Positions 38,890 through 48,740 of a stretch of 64,000 nt of DNA are shown here, one piece after another. The notes under the pieces are model-generated. The model worked only from the letters and a program-made list of their open reading frames with translations, had not been told where the DNA came from and made no database searches. Made by a program: the position numbers and the translations under genes. This stretch comes from Aurantiochytrium sp. KH105. Its lineage: Eukaryota > Sar > Bigyra > Thraustochytrida > Thraustochytriidae. Location: positions 310,001 through 374,000 of the forward strand of contig BGKB01000029.1 in NCBI GenBank assembly GCA_003116975.1. The letters run 5' to 3'. Within the stretch, counting starts at the first letter, position 1. Every line of letters starts with the position of its first letter.

Positions 38890-40929
38890 ATGGCGGCGCT
38901 CGCGAGGGAAGACCTGCCCGCGCCGCCGAGCAAAGACGGGCCCGCGGAGGAGGCGCCGCAGTCGGAGTCGGCGGCGGCGGCGCTCAAGAGCGCAGCAGCG
39001 GCAGCGACGAGGACACCGACGGCGACAAGGACACTACCTACAACGAGAGCGCCCCTGTCGGCTCCGGAAGCAAGTTCGCCATCGAGCGTGCGGGCAAAGT
39101 ACACGGTTGCGTCACCGTGGCTCCTCGCCGAGGACGATTCCTGTCAAGCCTGGCGTGGTGCCTTGGTAGAATACGTGCAGGACTCAACGGTTGTCTTTCG
39201 GCGATCCGGCGACGGCGCACAAGTTGCGCTCGATATGCGCAATCCCCAACAACGACGATGCGTCAGAGCGATCCACGAAGCTACGCGAGTCAACCCTCCT
39301 GCACCGCTGGAACTCGAAGGCGGAAGTTTGGTCGAGGTGTGTCGGCAAGGCGGTCGGTGGGTACAAGGTGTTGTTGAGAGCATTGACCCTGCTCGCGAAG
39401 AGCTTACCGTAAGCTTTCGGCAAGGTCATCCAGGCGAAAAGCTTGAAAAAGTGGAACTCGCCCACGGAGCAGCGTGCCGCGTGCGATCAGCGCACCGCCA
39501 GGCTCCTGTGCAGCTCAATGGAGTCGTTTATGAAGGGATTGAGCCATCAGTAGGAGAGGCCCAGACACTCGAGTCTCGTCGGCAGATACGACCTGTACCA
39601 CAACTTGCCGACGAGTCCCTTCATGCCACGACGCGAAACATTGCTAGGCGCGAGGATGTGCGCGCTCCCTCACAAATCACATCCACAAATAGTTTGGCAC
39701 CGGGTGATCCATACATGGAACAGACCTGGTACCGCGAGGCTGTCTCGCAGGGATGGTATGAGGGGCCGAGCTCGTCGGTCCCGCAGCCCGCGAGCACCTC
39801 GGAAGACTGGTACCAGCTTCGTAACCGGGGTTGGCGTCGAAGTTACGTGACCCAATTGACTGGTGGGACACGAGGTCTCGCCAATATGGGCAATACATGC
39901 TACATGAATGCTGTCTTGCAGTGTCTCATGCATTGCGGTATGCTTGCAGAGGTAATGTTGGGACGCGAAGACTCGACAGGGCTTCCCGTAGGCATCAAGC
40001 CACAACCCTTGACTCGTGCTTTCACCGAGGCTCTTGTCGAGCACTGGCGCTCGTCTCATGAACTTGCTTTTCGGCCGCAGCTAATAAAATCGGTCATGGC
40101 CCGCTCGGCGCCTCAATTCGCTGGCTTCGAGCAGCAGGATGCGCAGGAATTCCTTGTCTTCTTTTTAGACGCGCTCCACGAAGAGCTTAACGAGGTCAAG
40201 GACAAGACGTACAAGGAGATCCAAGACGACGAAAACGCTCAGGGCGCTGAGCGCGCGCGCGCGTGGTGGGCACATTACGAATCTTTGAACCAAAGCGTCG
40301 TCAAGGATATTTTTGTCGGCCAGTTGTGCTCTCGGGTCACATGTAGCCGTTGCGGTCACGTGAGCATGGTGTTTGACCCGTTTTGGAGCCTCAGCATTCC
40401 CGTTCCAGACGAAGCCTCGTGCTCACTGGCAGCCTGCATGCACGCGTTCATCGCTCCCGAGAATCTATCGGGAGAAAATCGCTTCTTTTGTGGTCGGTGC
40501 CGTACGCACACGGACTGCATGAAGCAAATGACGCTTTCCCGTTGCCCGGATGTAATTGTCGTCCATCTGAAACGTTTCCAAACGCGTGGCGCTTCTCTGC
40601 AGCGAACGCGCAGCACAAGAGGCAGTGGGTTCTCAAAACTCGCAACGGTGGTCAATTTTCCATTGAGCGACTTTGACTTGCGACCTTTTTGTGCCCAAGG
40701 CGCGCACGAAGACACATATGGCTATCAAGAGCCGCTGCTGTACAATCTCATTGGCGTGGTGAATCACTATGGTGCCTCTGGTACGCATGGCCACTACACT
40801 GCAGATTGTTTCGAGCCTCGCAGCGATCAATGGTTTCATTATGACGATTCCAGTGTCCGAGCATTGAAAGCAGAGACCATGGATCAGCGTAGCGCGTACG
40901 TCATGCTTTTTGCTCGAGCTACAGCCTGA
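38890..40929 (+). CDS. Ubiquitin-specific protease (USP) with Tudor-like N-terminal region
   Basis: A 679-residue deubiquitinase. ATG 38890 (MAALAREDLPAPP) is preferred; earlier ATGs in the same frame (for example MRRRPRC) lie in GC-rich leader. Residues about 75-200 contain one or two Tudor/Agenet-like strands (SLVEVCRQGGRWVQGVVESI). The USP domain spans about residues 325-675. The Cys box is GLANMGNTCYMNAVLQCL (catalytic Cys337). The zinc ribbon has two Cys pairs (TCSRCGH and FCGRCRTH). The His box is GTHGHYTADCF (His635), followed by HYDDSSV with the third catalytic residue. The order and spacing are like USP2/USP8/USP21. It removes ubiquitin from proteins; the target is unknown. Confidence 0.93.
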   Translation: MAALAREDLPAPPSKDGPAEEAPQSESAAAALKSAAAAATRTPTATRTLPTTRAPLSAPEASSPSSVRAKYTVASPWLLAEDDSCQAWRGALVEYVQDSTVVFRRSGDGAQVALDMRNPQQRRCVRAIHEATRVNPPAPLELEGGSLVEVCRQGGRWVQGVVESIDPAREELTVSFRQGHPGEKLEKVELAHGAACRVRSAHRQAPVQLNGVVYEGIEPSVGEAQTLESRRQIRPVPQLADESLHATTRNIARREDVRAPSQITSTNSLAPGDPYMEQTWYREAVSQGWYEGPSSSVPQPASTSEDWYQLRNRGWRRSYVTQLTGGTRGLANMGNTCYMNAVLQCLMHCGMLAEVMLGREDSTGLPVGIKPQPLTRAFTEALVEHWRSSHELAFRPQLIKSVMARSAPQFAGFEQQDAQEFLVFFLDALHEELNEVKDKTYKEIQDDENAQGAERARAWWAHYESLNQSVVKDIFVGQLCSRVTCSRCGHVSMVFDPFWSLSIPVPDEASCSLAACMHAFIAPENLSGENRFFCGRCRTHTDCMKQMTLSRCPDVIVVHLKRFQTRGASLQRTRSTRGSGFSKLATVVNFPLSDFDLRPFCAQGAHEDTYGYQEPLLYNLIGVVNHYGASGTHGHYTADCFEPRSDQWFHYDDSSVRALKAETMDQRSAYVMLFARATA

Positions 40930-41136
40930 TGGACCCACCTTGAGATTGATTGACAAGTTTGAGGACTTCAGGGAATGGGAATGGCCAAGGGAGCAAAGAA
41001 CTTGATGCTTTGCGCAAACACGGTGTCATGTAGAATGACTGCTGGCTGATGTACACAGAAAAGAAGGCAAACAGTGTGTCACATTTATTTTATAATCTTC
41101 TTTTTTCCTTTGTACTTCAGATTTTGATGTTGCCTT

Positions 41137-43626
41137 TCAGATTCGCTGGTTGCGGCGCTGATTGCGGCGCGGTGCCGGTGACGACGCAATCTTGGCCTTT
41201 TTCGCCGCGCGACGCGGACCAAGATCGTCGACACCCATTGCCTTGAGCTTTTCTGCCTCAGGTCTTTCCTCGTCGTCAGAGGCCGCCTCGAAGTCGTCTT
41301 CATTTTGGCCTTCGCGGTCCGAAACATTGTCACTTGCGGCAGATACCTCCTCTTCCTCGTCATCATCTTGCTCATCCTTCTCGTCGTTGTCGTCTTCTTC
41401 GTCATCATCCTCATAGTCCACCTGGATGCTGTCGTCCTGATCATCGTTGCGAATAGAGGGAGCCCGGTAAGTTTCGAGCTTTTTATTGGCCAATACATTA
41501 TCGAGAACTTTGACGCGGAGCGCTGAGTTATTGGTCTCATGCACGAGCTCAACGTTTCCGTTGTTGGCGAGCTGCAAGGAGGCCAAGAAAGCACGACACA
41601 CCTCAAACTGTTCGACAATTCTCGGCTCTTCCTCGTTGGCATCCTCCTCCTCTTCTCCAGTTGTAACAGGGTCATTCTTCTTCTTCTTCGTTCTATTTGA
41701 AGATGAGGAGGGGGAATCCGTGGATAGCGCTCCGAGGCGTGCGCTGAGTTCAGCAAAAGTGACTTCTCCATCATTTCCGTCGGTTGAAGGAGACGAGCCG
41801 ATGGCCACGGACGCCTCGCGAAAGCGTGTGAGAATGCGCTCGCCATATGCATGAATGTCAAAAGGAGGACGCTCGGTTTGTGATTCCAGAAAAGGCTCGA
41901 TTCGGTCTTCCCATTGGCGCACGCGTGCGTGCAGCTTGGACTCGGAAGCCCACTGGTTTGCCGATTCCATGTATTGTTGTAAATGTGCGCGGACCATGTC
42001 GACATACGAGTCCGGAGATGTGGAGCCAAGCACGGCCTCATCGAGATGCAGGCCGGGTCTTGCATCAAAGCCGTGATGGTTTTCGTCCTCAGACCCATAT
42101 CCCCCAAAGTCCAAGTCACCACCGCCCTGATACATGTCGTCGTCGTCGGCATCGCCTCCGTCCATGCTCTCGAGATCATTGTCGGCCACACTTTCAAAGG
42201 CAAGGTGCATCGCCGCTGCCTCTTCTTCATCGTCGAGACGCTGCCCTTGAGCATCCGCATCCTGATCATCTTGTTCAGCCTGCGCGGAACGCTTGGACTT
42301 TTGCAATTCCCGAAGAGCGCGTCTTCGCTCAGTAGCATAGGCGCGGAACTCAGGGAAGAGAACCATATCGGGTCGCAGTGGTAGTTTCGTCACTAGTCGC
42401 GGGTTTGCAGCCACGGAAAACAGCAGATCCTGGTATGCGCGGCGCAGTGGTGCAGAAATGCCCGTCCCGGTCGAGGCGTCTTTTCGTAAGCTTGCAGGCA
42501 CCTTCCAGGTTTTACCCGGCTTGAGCGGTCGCTGGTCGCGAGTGCGACCTTCCTCGTGTGGATCAAGGCGCGCCCAGGGATCCGTTGCTTCGCTGTCGTC
42601 GTCATCCTCGTCGTAGTCGTCACCTTGCACAAAGTCATCGTCTCCATCTTCATAATCTCCCATCTCTCGTCGCATTTCGGTTCGCTTGCGCTGGAGGTCT
42701 GTGCTTGGCGGAACCATCGCACCCTGGCGAAGCCCCAGTGATGTCTCTTGCTCGCTTGGAGACTGGTAACCGTCGGCGCCATCGTTGCCCTCAAAATCCA
42801 TGCCATCATCGCCGCCAACGTCCCCCGTGTCAGCGAAGAAAAAGGGGGCCTCCTCGGCGCCTTGCGAGTCCGCATCATGCATGTTACCAACGTCGCTGTC
42901 GTTGTCGTTTGTGTCAGCCGCTCGGCGATCGTGGATGCTGGGCCGTCCCTTTTCGAGAATGAAGGCACCCGACGCATCAATTCCGCAGTTCATCATGTTA
43001 AATCCTGCGCTGCTGTCGCCCTGACCCGCGCGGCCGGCAAGAAGTGCAAGAGGAACCCTCTCGCGCAGGCCTTGTGAGCGATCACCACGACTTTCATCTG
43101 GCTTGAGGAGCGTGTTTTGCGCAATGGGAATGACGTCGTCGAGCAGGAGAAAGAGCTCGCGCTCCTCGAGGCCGACATCGGCGAGACTCTTGCGCGCTTT
43201 GCGTCTCTTCTTTCCGTCGGCAGGCGCCACTGCGTCCTCCTCGCGGGCGTCGCACAGCAAGTCGAGCGTCTGAAACACGAGCGAATAGAGGAACTCGACC
43301 TTCTTGCTGTACACGAGAGTGGAATTCTGGACCACGAGTGCGGCCTCTGCAAAGTTGAGTCCAAGATCGCCTCCCTCGATGTTGATGCGCAGCGCATCGA
43401 GCTCTTCGAGGTAGCTCGTGAGTTCTGTGGCAATGTCAATATTCCAGTTTTCAGCCATGTCGCGAATTGGTTTAAGCAGGTGCGCGAATTTCTTGGTCTC
43501 GTCGCCCGTCTCGTCCTCGTCGCCGGCCTCCTCCTGTTGACGCTTCTTCATTTGCGGTGCAAGATCATCCTCCTCCATGTCGTCTTGTACATTGTCCTCG
43601 TGCTGGGTGTTGCGTCGCCTGCCCAT
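41137..43626 (-). CDS. NCAPH2: Condensin-2 complex subunit H2 (kleisin)
   Basis: An 829-residue protein from ATG 43626 (MGRRRNTQ); the frame upstream begins only at a GTG. The N-terminal domain is diagnostic: FAHLLKPIRDMAENWNIDIA, LTSYLEELDALRI and NFAEAALVVQNSTLVYSKKV match the CNDH2 N-terminal family that binds SMC2. A central segment, PWARLDPHEEG followed by RPLKPGKTWKVP, matches the middle domain. The C-terminal winged-helix region includes SYVDMVRAHLQQYMES and FDIHAYGERIL. Long Asp/Glu tracts separate the domains, and the last 20 residues are basic. It is the kleisin that closes the SMC2-SMC4 ring of condensin II during chromosome compaction. It is head-to-head with the phosphopantetheinyl transferase gene. 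Confidence 0.93.
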   Translation of the reverse strand: MGRRRNTQHEDNVQDDMEEDDLAPQMKKRQQEEAGDEDETGDETKKFAHLLKPIRDMAENWNIDIATELTSYLEELDALRINIEGGDLGLNFAEAALVVQNSTLVYSKKVEFLYSLVFQTLDLLCDAREEDAVAPADGKKRRKARKSLADVGLEERELFLLLDDVIPIAQNTLLKPDESRGDRSQGLRERVPLALLAGRAGQGDSSAGFNMMNCGIDASGAFILEKGRPSIHDRRAADTNDNDSDVGNMHDADSQGAEEAPFFFADTGDVGGDDGMDFEGNDGADGYQSPSEQETSLGLRQGAMVPPSTDLQRKRTEMRREMGDYEDGDDDFVQGDDYDEDDDDSEATDPWARLDPHEEGRTRDQRPLKPGKTWKVPASLRKDASTGTGISAPLRRAYQDLLFSVAANPRLVTKLPLRPDMVLFPEFRAYATERRRALRELQKSKRSAQAEQDDQDADAQGQRLDDEEEAAAMHLAFESVADNDLESMDGGDADDDDMYQGGGDLDFGGYGSEDENHHGFDARPGLHLDEAVLGSTSPDSYVDMVRAHLQQYMESANQWASESKLHARVRQWEDRIEPFLESQTERPPFDIHAYGERILTRFREASVAIGSSPSTDGNDGEVTFAELSARLGALSTDSPSSSSNRTKKKKNDPVTTGEEEEDANEEEPRIVEQFEVCRAFLASLQLANNGNVELVHETNNSALRVKVLDNVLANKKLETYRAPSIRNDDQDDSIQVDYEDDDEEDDNDEKDEQDDDEEEEVSAASDNVSDREGQNEDDFEAASDDEERPEAEKLKAMGVDDLGPRRAAKKAKIASSPAPRRNQRRNQRI

Positions 43627-44052
43627 CTTCTTTTTCTTCTCCTTCTTCTTCTTCTTCTCTACACCGTGTTGCTCTCCTTGCACGCCTCGACCTCGTCCTT
43701 ATCCTCGTCCTGGAGCTTGGGACCGCACCAAGCAAGACCAGGAGACCCCGGGAGAAGGAAAATCTCAAGAAGCAGCTCGGCCTCGCCTCGCACGCGCTAG
43801 CCGCGCGGAGTTCCCCAGTCCAGCGGCGTGCGCGCGAGCGAGCGAGACGGCGAGGTGAAGGGAGTCGCGGGGAGGCGGTTGCGCGCGGGCTGGGCGCGGC
43901 GGCCTTCGAGTTTTGCGCGCGAGATCCCGCCGATCGCGCGCTAACCGCCGCCGAAACCGCTACTCCCGCCGTTTCACAACGCCCGCGTAACGGGTCCTTG
44001 GACAGGCACGAGTTTCTTGTTGCAAACTCGAGATCGAGGCGGCGTCGCGACC

Positions 44053-44061
44053 ATGAGCACG

Positions 44062-44098
<37 letters not shown>

Positions 44099-44943
44099 TG
44101 CAGCAGCAAAAGGACGAGGATGGCGGAGCGGCTGCCGCAGAGGCTCCAGTCCAGGCGTGGGCGCTGAGCGTGGCGAGATGGGCGCCGGAAGATGCGGTCC
44201 GGGCCAAGCTCGAGGAGGGCCTGCAGCCCGAGGAGAAGGAGCGCGTGCGCAAGTTCAGGTTCGAGGTGGACCGCAACAGGGCTCTTGCGGGCCGCGTGAT
44301 GACGCGGGAAATGGCGGCCAAAATGCTGAGCGTGGCGCCGGCGATGATTGTGCTGCAGAGGACAGAGATGGGCAAGCCTTTTGTGGCGCAGCCCGATCCA
44401 GGGTCCTTCAGCTTTAATCTTTCGCATCATGGCGACTGGGTGGTCCTCATGGCGCACCCATCAAGATGCGTGGGCGTGGACATTATGAAGTACGAGGATC
44501 CAAAGGGTTCGCGTAGCATTGAAGACTTTTTCACAACCATGCGAAGCTCGTTCACGCCTGGCGAATGGGAGCGCATTCGGCTCGGGGATAAAGATGACGC
44601 TCTTGGGTCTGCACACTTGCAACGCTTCTACAAGTACTGGAGCTTGAAAGAGGCCTACTTGAAGGCGATCGGCATTGGCATCGGGTTCGGTTTACAGCGC
44701 GCTTCTTTTTTTCTTGACGAGACATCTGGATTAGCCAAGCTCGATCTCGATGGCGTGCGGGATACCAAGTTTACCTTTCGTCTGTCAGAGCTGGACTCAG
44801 AACACTGCGTAGCCGTTGCAATCGAAACCAGCCCCAAAGACGCCGATTCGGGACCGAGCGTCGTCTGGACGCGCATGAATGCCATTGAGACGAACGATGA
44901 AGGGAGAGCTATTTTGGTACCAAGCAAAGAAGCACCTTCATGA
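44053..44943 (+). CDS. 4'-phosphopantetheinyl transferase (Sfp/AASDHPPT type)
   Basis: A 296-residue enzyme from ATG 44053. It transfers phosphopantetheine from CoA to a serine of acyl- or peptidyl-carrier proteins. A poly-Gln tract (about eleven CAG codons, then LQQQ) follows the fourth residue. The fold signatures are clear: LQRTEMGKPFV, FNLSHHGDWVVL, VGVDIM (magnesium-binding Asp) and FYKYWSLKEAYLKAIG (W-x-x-K-E-A). The length and motifs fit the broad-specificity type that in animals serves fatty acid synthase and aminoadipate metabolism. In a thraustochytrid the natural clients would include the tandem ACPs of the PUFA synthase and the type I fatty acid synthase; that is inference from biology, not from this sequence. 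Confidence 0.94.
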
Positions 44944-45409
44944 GGTATAGGCCTGCACTGAAGCGGAAAGGAGCAGCAATGTATGCATCATTAATGGGGC
45001 CATGGTACACCGAATCAGGAAGGAGCTATGATGCTTGAGCATCTTTGGGCGAAAAAGAAGAAGGCGAAGCGGGATAAAACAACAATGCATAAGCAACAGC
45101 AAGGCGTTTCTGCTCGCAAGCCGTGTAATAGATCTTTTCGGCAAGCTATCCATGGATTTCGCACACACGATCGCGAAGGTGGGCGGCAGCAAGATTTGCA
45201 GGGACCTAGCCTTCTTGCTTGTCTGTTTTACTTTTCTCCACATGAGAAAGATGTTTCCGAATAAAAGTGACACTCTGTCAGTTCCTTCAACGAAAAAAAA
45301 GTTTAGTTATTTTTTTCGTCGCGAAAACCTGAGGGAGAATCCGAGCGGGCGCTTGCATACATACATCACAAAGAAAGAAAAATATAGTCGAGAAAGGGTA
45401 ATGTTCTAT
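44944..45409. other. Convergent 3' region
   Basis: About 470 bases of AT-richer sequence between the ends of the PPTase and TrpA genes, with A-rich and T-rich runs near 45291-45318. No gene is seen. Confidence 0.6.
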
Positions 45410-46213
45410 CTACTCGTCGCTGGTGACACTCTTGACAAAGGACCGAACGGCATCGCACTGGGCATCGATGCTCTCGCCAGCGTTCTTGATGGTCTTGATG
45501 ACAACACTGCCCATGACCGCGCCATCGGCGTAGTTGTTCACCTCGACCACATGTTGGCGGGTGTTGAGACCAAAGCCAACAGCCAGAGGAATCTTAAAGT
45601 GAGACTTGACGCGATCCGTGAACTCCTTGAGGTCCTCGGGGAGCTTGTCGCGAGCGCCGGTGATGCCGGTCACAGACACGCAGTACACATATCCGGATCC
45701 GAACTGTGCGACCTCGCCAAGGCGCTTGTCCGTGGAGGTGGGAGCAACGAGTGGGACGTAGGCAAGTTCGCCAGCAGCGCAGGTCTTGGCGAAGCGCTCG
45801 GCCTCGGGGCCAGACAGGTCGACCGCGATGAAGCCGCTAATGGTCGCTTCCCTGCAGTCCTCGACGAGCTTCTCCTCGCCGTACTGAGCAAAGGGATTCC
45901 AGTAGCCCATGAGAATAACTGGCACAGTGAGACCCTTTCCTCGCGCCTCCTTGACCATGGCGAGGCAATCAGCGACCGTGACGCCGTGCTGAAGCGCGAC
46001 AAAGCTAGACTCCTGGACGACGGGGCCGTCGGCAAGAGGATCAGAGAATGGCATGCCGAGCTCGATCACATCAGCGCCACCTTCCTGCATGGCGAGCATG
46101 ATGGGCACGGTGGCCGCCTTCTCCGGGTAGCCCGCGGTCACATACGGGATGAAGGCTGCGCGCTTCTCCTCGGCCGTCTTGGCAAAAGTCTTCTCCAGGT
46201 CGGCGATGGTCAT
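45410..46213 (-). CDS. trpA: Tryptophan synthase alpha subunit
   Basis: A 267-residue TIM-barrel lyase from ATG 46213 (MTIADLEKTF); only a TTG lies upstream at 46240. It cleaves indole-3-glycerol phosphate to indole and glyceraldehyde 3-phosphate. Catalytic Glu is in DVIELGMPFSDPLADGP, which also holds the catalytic Asp. The phosphate and loop segments VPLVAPTSTDKRL, VSVTGITGARDKLP and LAVGFGLNTRQHV are all typical. The chain ends normally and no beta-subunit sequence follows, so this is a free alpha subunit, unlike the alpha-beta fusion of fungi. The beta subunit must be encoded elsewhere. No transit peptide is evident, suggesting a cytosolic enzyme. Confidence 0.96.
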   Translation of the reverse strand: MTIADLEKTFAKTAEEKRAAFIPYVTAGYPEKAATVPIMLAMQEGGADVIELGMPFSDPLADGPVVQESSFVALQHGVTVADCLAMVKEARGKGLTVPVILMGYWNPFAQYGEEKLVEDCREATISGFIAVDLSGPEAERFAKTCAAGELAYVPLVAPTSTDKRLGEVAQFGSGYVYCVSVTGITGARDKLPEDLKEFTDRVKSHFKIPLAVGFGLNTRQHVVEVNNYADGAVMGSVVIKTIKNAGESIDAQCDAVRSFVKSVTSDE

Positions 46214-46906
46214 CTTCTCCGCGTGAAGTGCACGAAGCAAGCCTACGACACGGTACCTTTGAGAGAGCAGGAAGGAGGGACGCGGAGCGGCGGCAGCAAC
46301 AGCAGCAGCACGTACACGACCTCTGCGGCGATCTGCGGGATCGTTTTGCGCGGCGGAGTGAGCGAGTGAGTCAATTAGGTGTTAGTGAAATCGGAGTGGA
46401 CGCACGGCACGCACGCCGCGCATTAGCCCTTAATCAACCAACGAGTGGCTGCCACCTTAAGAAGAAGGCCTTTGATTAGTGAAGGACGTCATCGCGCGCC
46501 GCATGTTCCTACATAGTATGGAGGTCTCAGTACAGGAACGAACAGCATTGATCGCCTTAAAGATATGGGAAGCGCGCTTCCGAGACATCGTCGGGGGCGG
46601 CGGCGGCGGCGACTCAGAGGTCTTGGTTTGACGTTCAGAGAATCATGGACGTGGCTTGTAGGAGGTAGCGACTTTGATCGAATTGTGCAAGATGCTTTCT
46701 TTTTTTTTTGCAAAAGTTCCTTTTATTTGCGGTAAGAGACCAAACCTCGCGCGTCAGAACACCCCAACCCCCAAAATAATAACATTGCATCTTGGAAACT
46801 TCGTCGTGTATAGTAGTCACGGCGCAAGAAAATATGTTGCATGATTTGTTTGCGAGCGAAAGATACATACGCGGACCAAACGTGATATCAGCTCTTTGGA
46901 CAGCAA
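46214..46906. other. Intergenic, trpA promoter and 3' UTR of the glycosyltransferase gene
   Basis: About 690 bases. It includes a CAG-like short repeat (about 46294-46310) and a GGCGGCGGC run near 46590-46608. No supported gene. Confidence 0.6.
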
Positions 46907-48740
46907 TCAGGGACGGAGCGCACGGAGGTTTTCTCTGACCATCCAGAGATAGTGAATCTCGTCCCAAAATACGTAAATGGGGATGCGCGACTTGCGCGAG
47001 ATGACGGCAGGGACATGCTCATCGGGATTCTTCTTGAGCTTATCAGCGATCTCGCGCGAGAAGAATTTGGAGGAAAGATAGGTGTCTTTTGGGTCGTAGA
47101 GATACTTTTCGAATCTCTCGAGATCGCTTGGGTCCTTGTACCAATGAAAGGCTATGGGTGTTTCGCTGCCTGTGAGGTTTACGAAGAAGTGCTTGCAATC
47201 GGTGAGTTAGAATGCTGAGTCACAATTGAAGCTTCGGAAGCGCGTAGAAAAAAAAACGTACAGCAAACGGAGGTTTCTGGCTTTTTGTCTGTGCGCAAAA
47301 GAAAGCAGGCGATGGTGGTTTGAGCGGGTCAGATAACTTGCATAACACCCAGAGAGAAGGCCGAGATTGATGAACTTACACCAATACCAAGACGTCGTGC
47401 CCGGACGCTTGCGAAGAAAGAGCGCATCGGAAACGCGAAAGATGTTGACCTTTTCGAAGCCGTACTGATCGGTGATTGATGTAGCCGGAATGCCCACTTG
47501 GTCCATGCAAATGGCCTCCACAAGCTCCTGCGAGGCGCCATCTCGATCGACACAGCGATTACGATCAAATTTATCGCGCGAACCATACTCTCGTGGCATC
47601 TTCTTGTAGACAGGAACAACTTTTTTCAGCGCGCCGCGGCTAACGCCGACCCAGGCACCGTTAACGAATGGTTTCGGGGCCTGATGAGACACGTGACCAA
47701 AGTAGCGCGGCTCTTCGGGATCCCAGTCGTTGAGAGCAAAGTGCAATTTGGCAAACTCGACGAAAAAGTAAGTGTCGTCGTCAATTTTTGCAAAGAAGTC
47801 TGCTTTGTCGAGGTCGTTGTCATAAATGTAGTCCCAAGCGCGCCAAACCTTTTCCCAAATGTGCCGACAAGGCACCTTGTTACCGAACTGAGTGCAAGAC
47901 GCGTCTGTATGAGCGAGATGTGAGAGATCGTGTGAGTCGGGAACGAAGTTTCAGAGCGCACATGGCGTGTTTAGGATTCTTTGCGCGAGCGTGAGGGTTT
48001 CCTTACAACTTACTGGTGTACTTTTTGTCCCGTTGCATTTCGTCATTTTTGCGCACGAGCGGAAGCTGGACCATTTCCACTTGGACTTCGGGGTCGTCGC
48101 TTGGGAAATACTTGGGGAAGCTTTCTCCCTCGGGTGCAGGGTCTATGAAAAGCTTGATGATATCGCAGCGCCTGCCCCAGGTCGAGATAACAGCGCGAAT
48201 CTTGTCCATGCGATGCCGCGCGAAAATGGTGGGGACCATGCAGTAGAATCGAAAGGATTCCATCTTTGCTTTCATTTCAGACAGAGGGGTTTGGTGCAGC
48301 GAATCGCGATGCTCTATAGACTCGGTATTAGAGCTCGACTTTACTTTTGCGGCGTTGGTAGCGGAGGACTCGGCACTGAGGGTCTGCAATTGTGTCTTGA
48401 GCGCCTCATTTTCGTCGTGCATGTGCCGTAGTGAGGTTTCAAGCCTCGTCAGCTTGGAGCGTGTAATGACGTCTAGAACGAGCTGACTGTCGTCTGCCGA
48501 GGTGGCCGCCAGCTGGCCTGGAGGAGGTGTGCCCACGAGCTGTACTTGATATAAGAAAAAGTAGCCTCCGAGGAGGAGGATGACTGCCAAAGTGATGCCG
48601 AGTGTTTTGCGTTTGCGTGAACCTTGCACCGATGCAAGTTCGCCTCGTTTGTACGTCTTGCTGCCGAGCTTGGGTCGCAGAAAGTGCGACGAAGACGAGG
48701 TGCCATCGCCAACGTCGTCGCTTGAGGGTTGGTAGAGCAT
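46907..48740 (-). CDS. Type II membrane glycosyltransferase, GT31-like (C1GALT/fringe group), three exons
   Basis: Exons on the minus strand: 48014-48740, 47380-47904 and about 46907-47191. Intron 1 (47905-48013) has GTAAGT...ATACAG and joins in phase (YT-N-AS). The start is ATG 48740 (MLYQPSSDD). Exon 1 gives a 45-residue cytoplasmic tail, one membrane segment (LGITLAVILLLGGYFFLY), a coiled stem, then the catalytic start (MDKIRAVISTWGRRCDI). Exon 2 carries the metal-binding ADFFAKIDDDTYFF and VNGAWVGVSRGALKKV. Exon 3 carries ETPIAFHWYKDPSDLERF, matching the conserved FHY region of core-1 galactosyltransferases. It should act in the Golgi. At intron 2 the best donor (GTAAGT, 47374-47379) and the frame of exon 3 differ by one base, so that boundary is uncertain. 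Confidence 0.8.
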
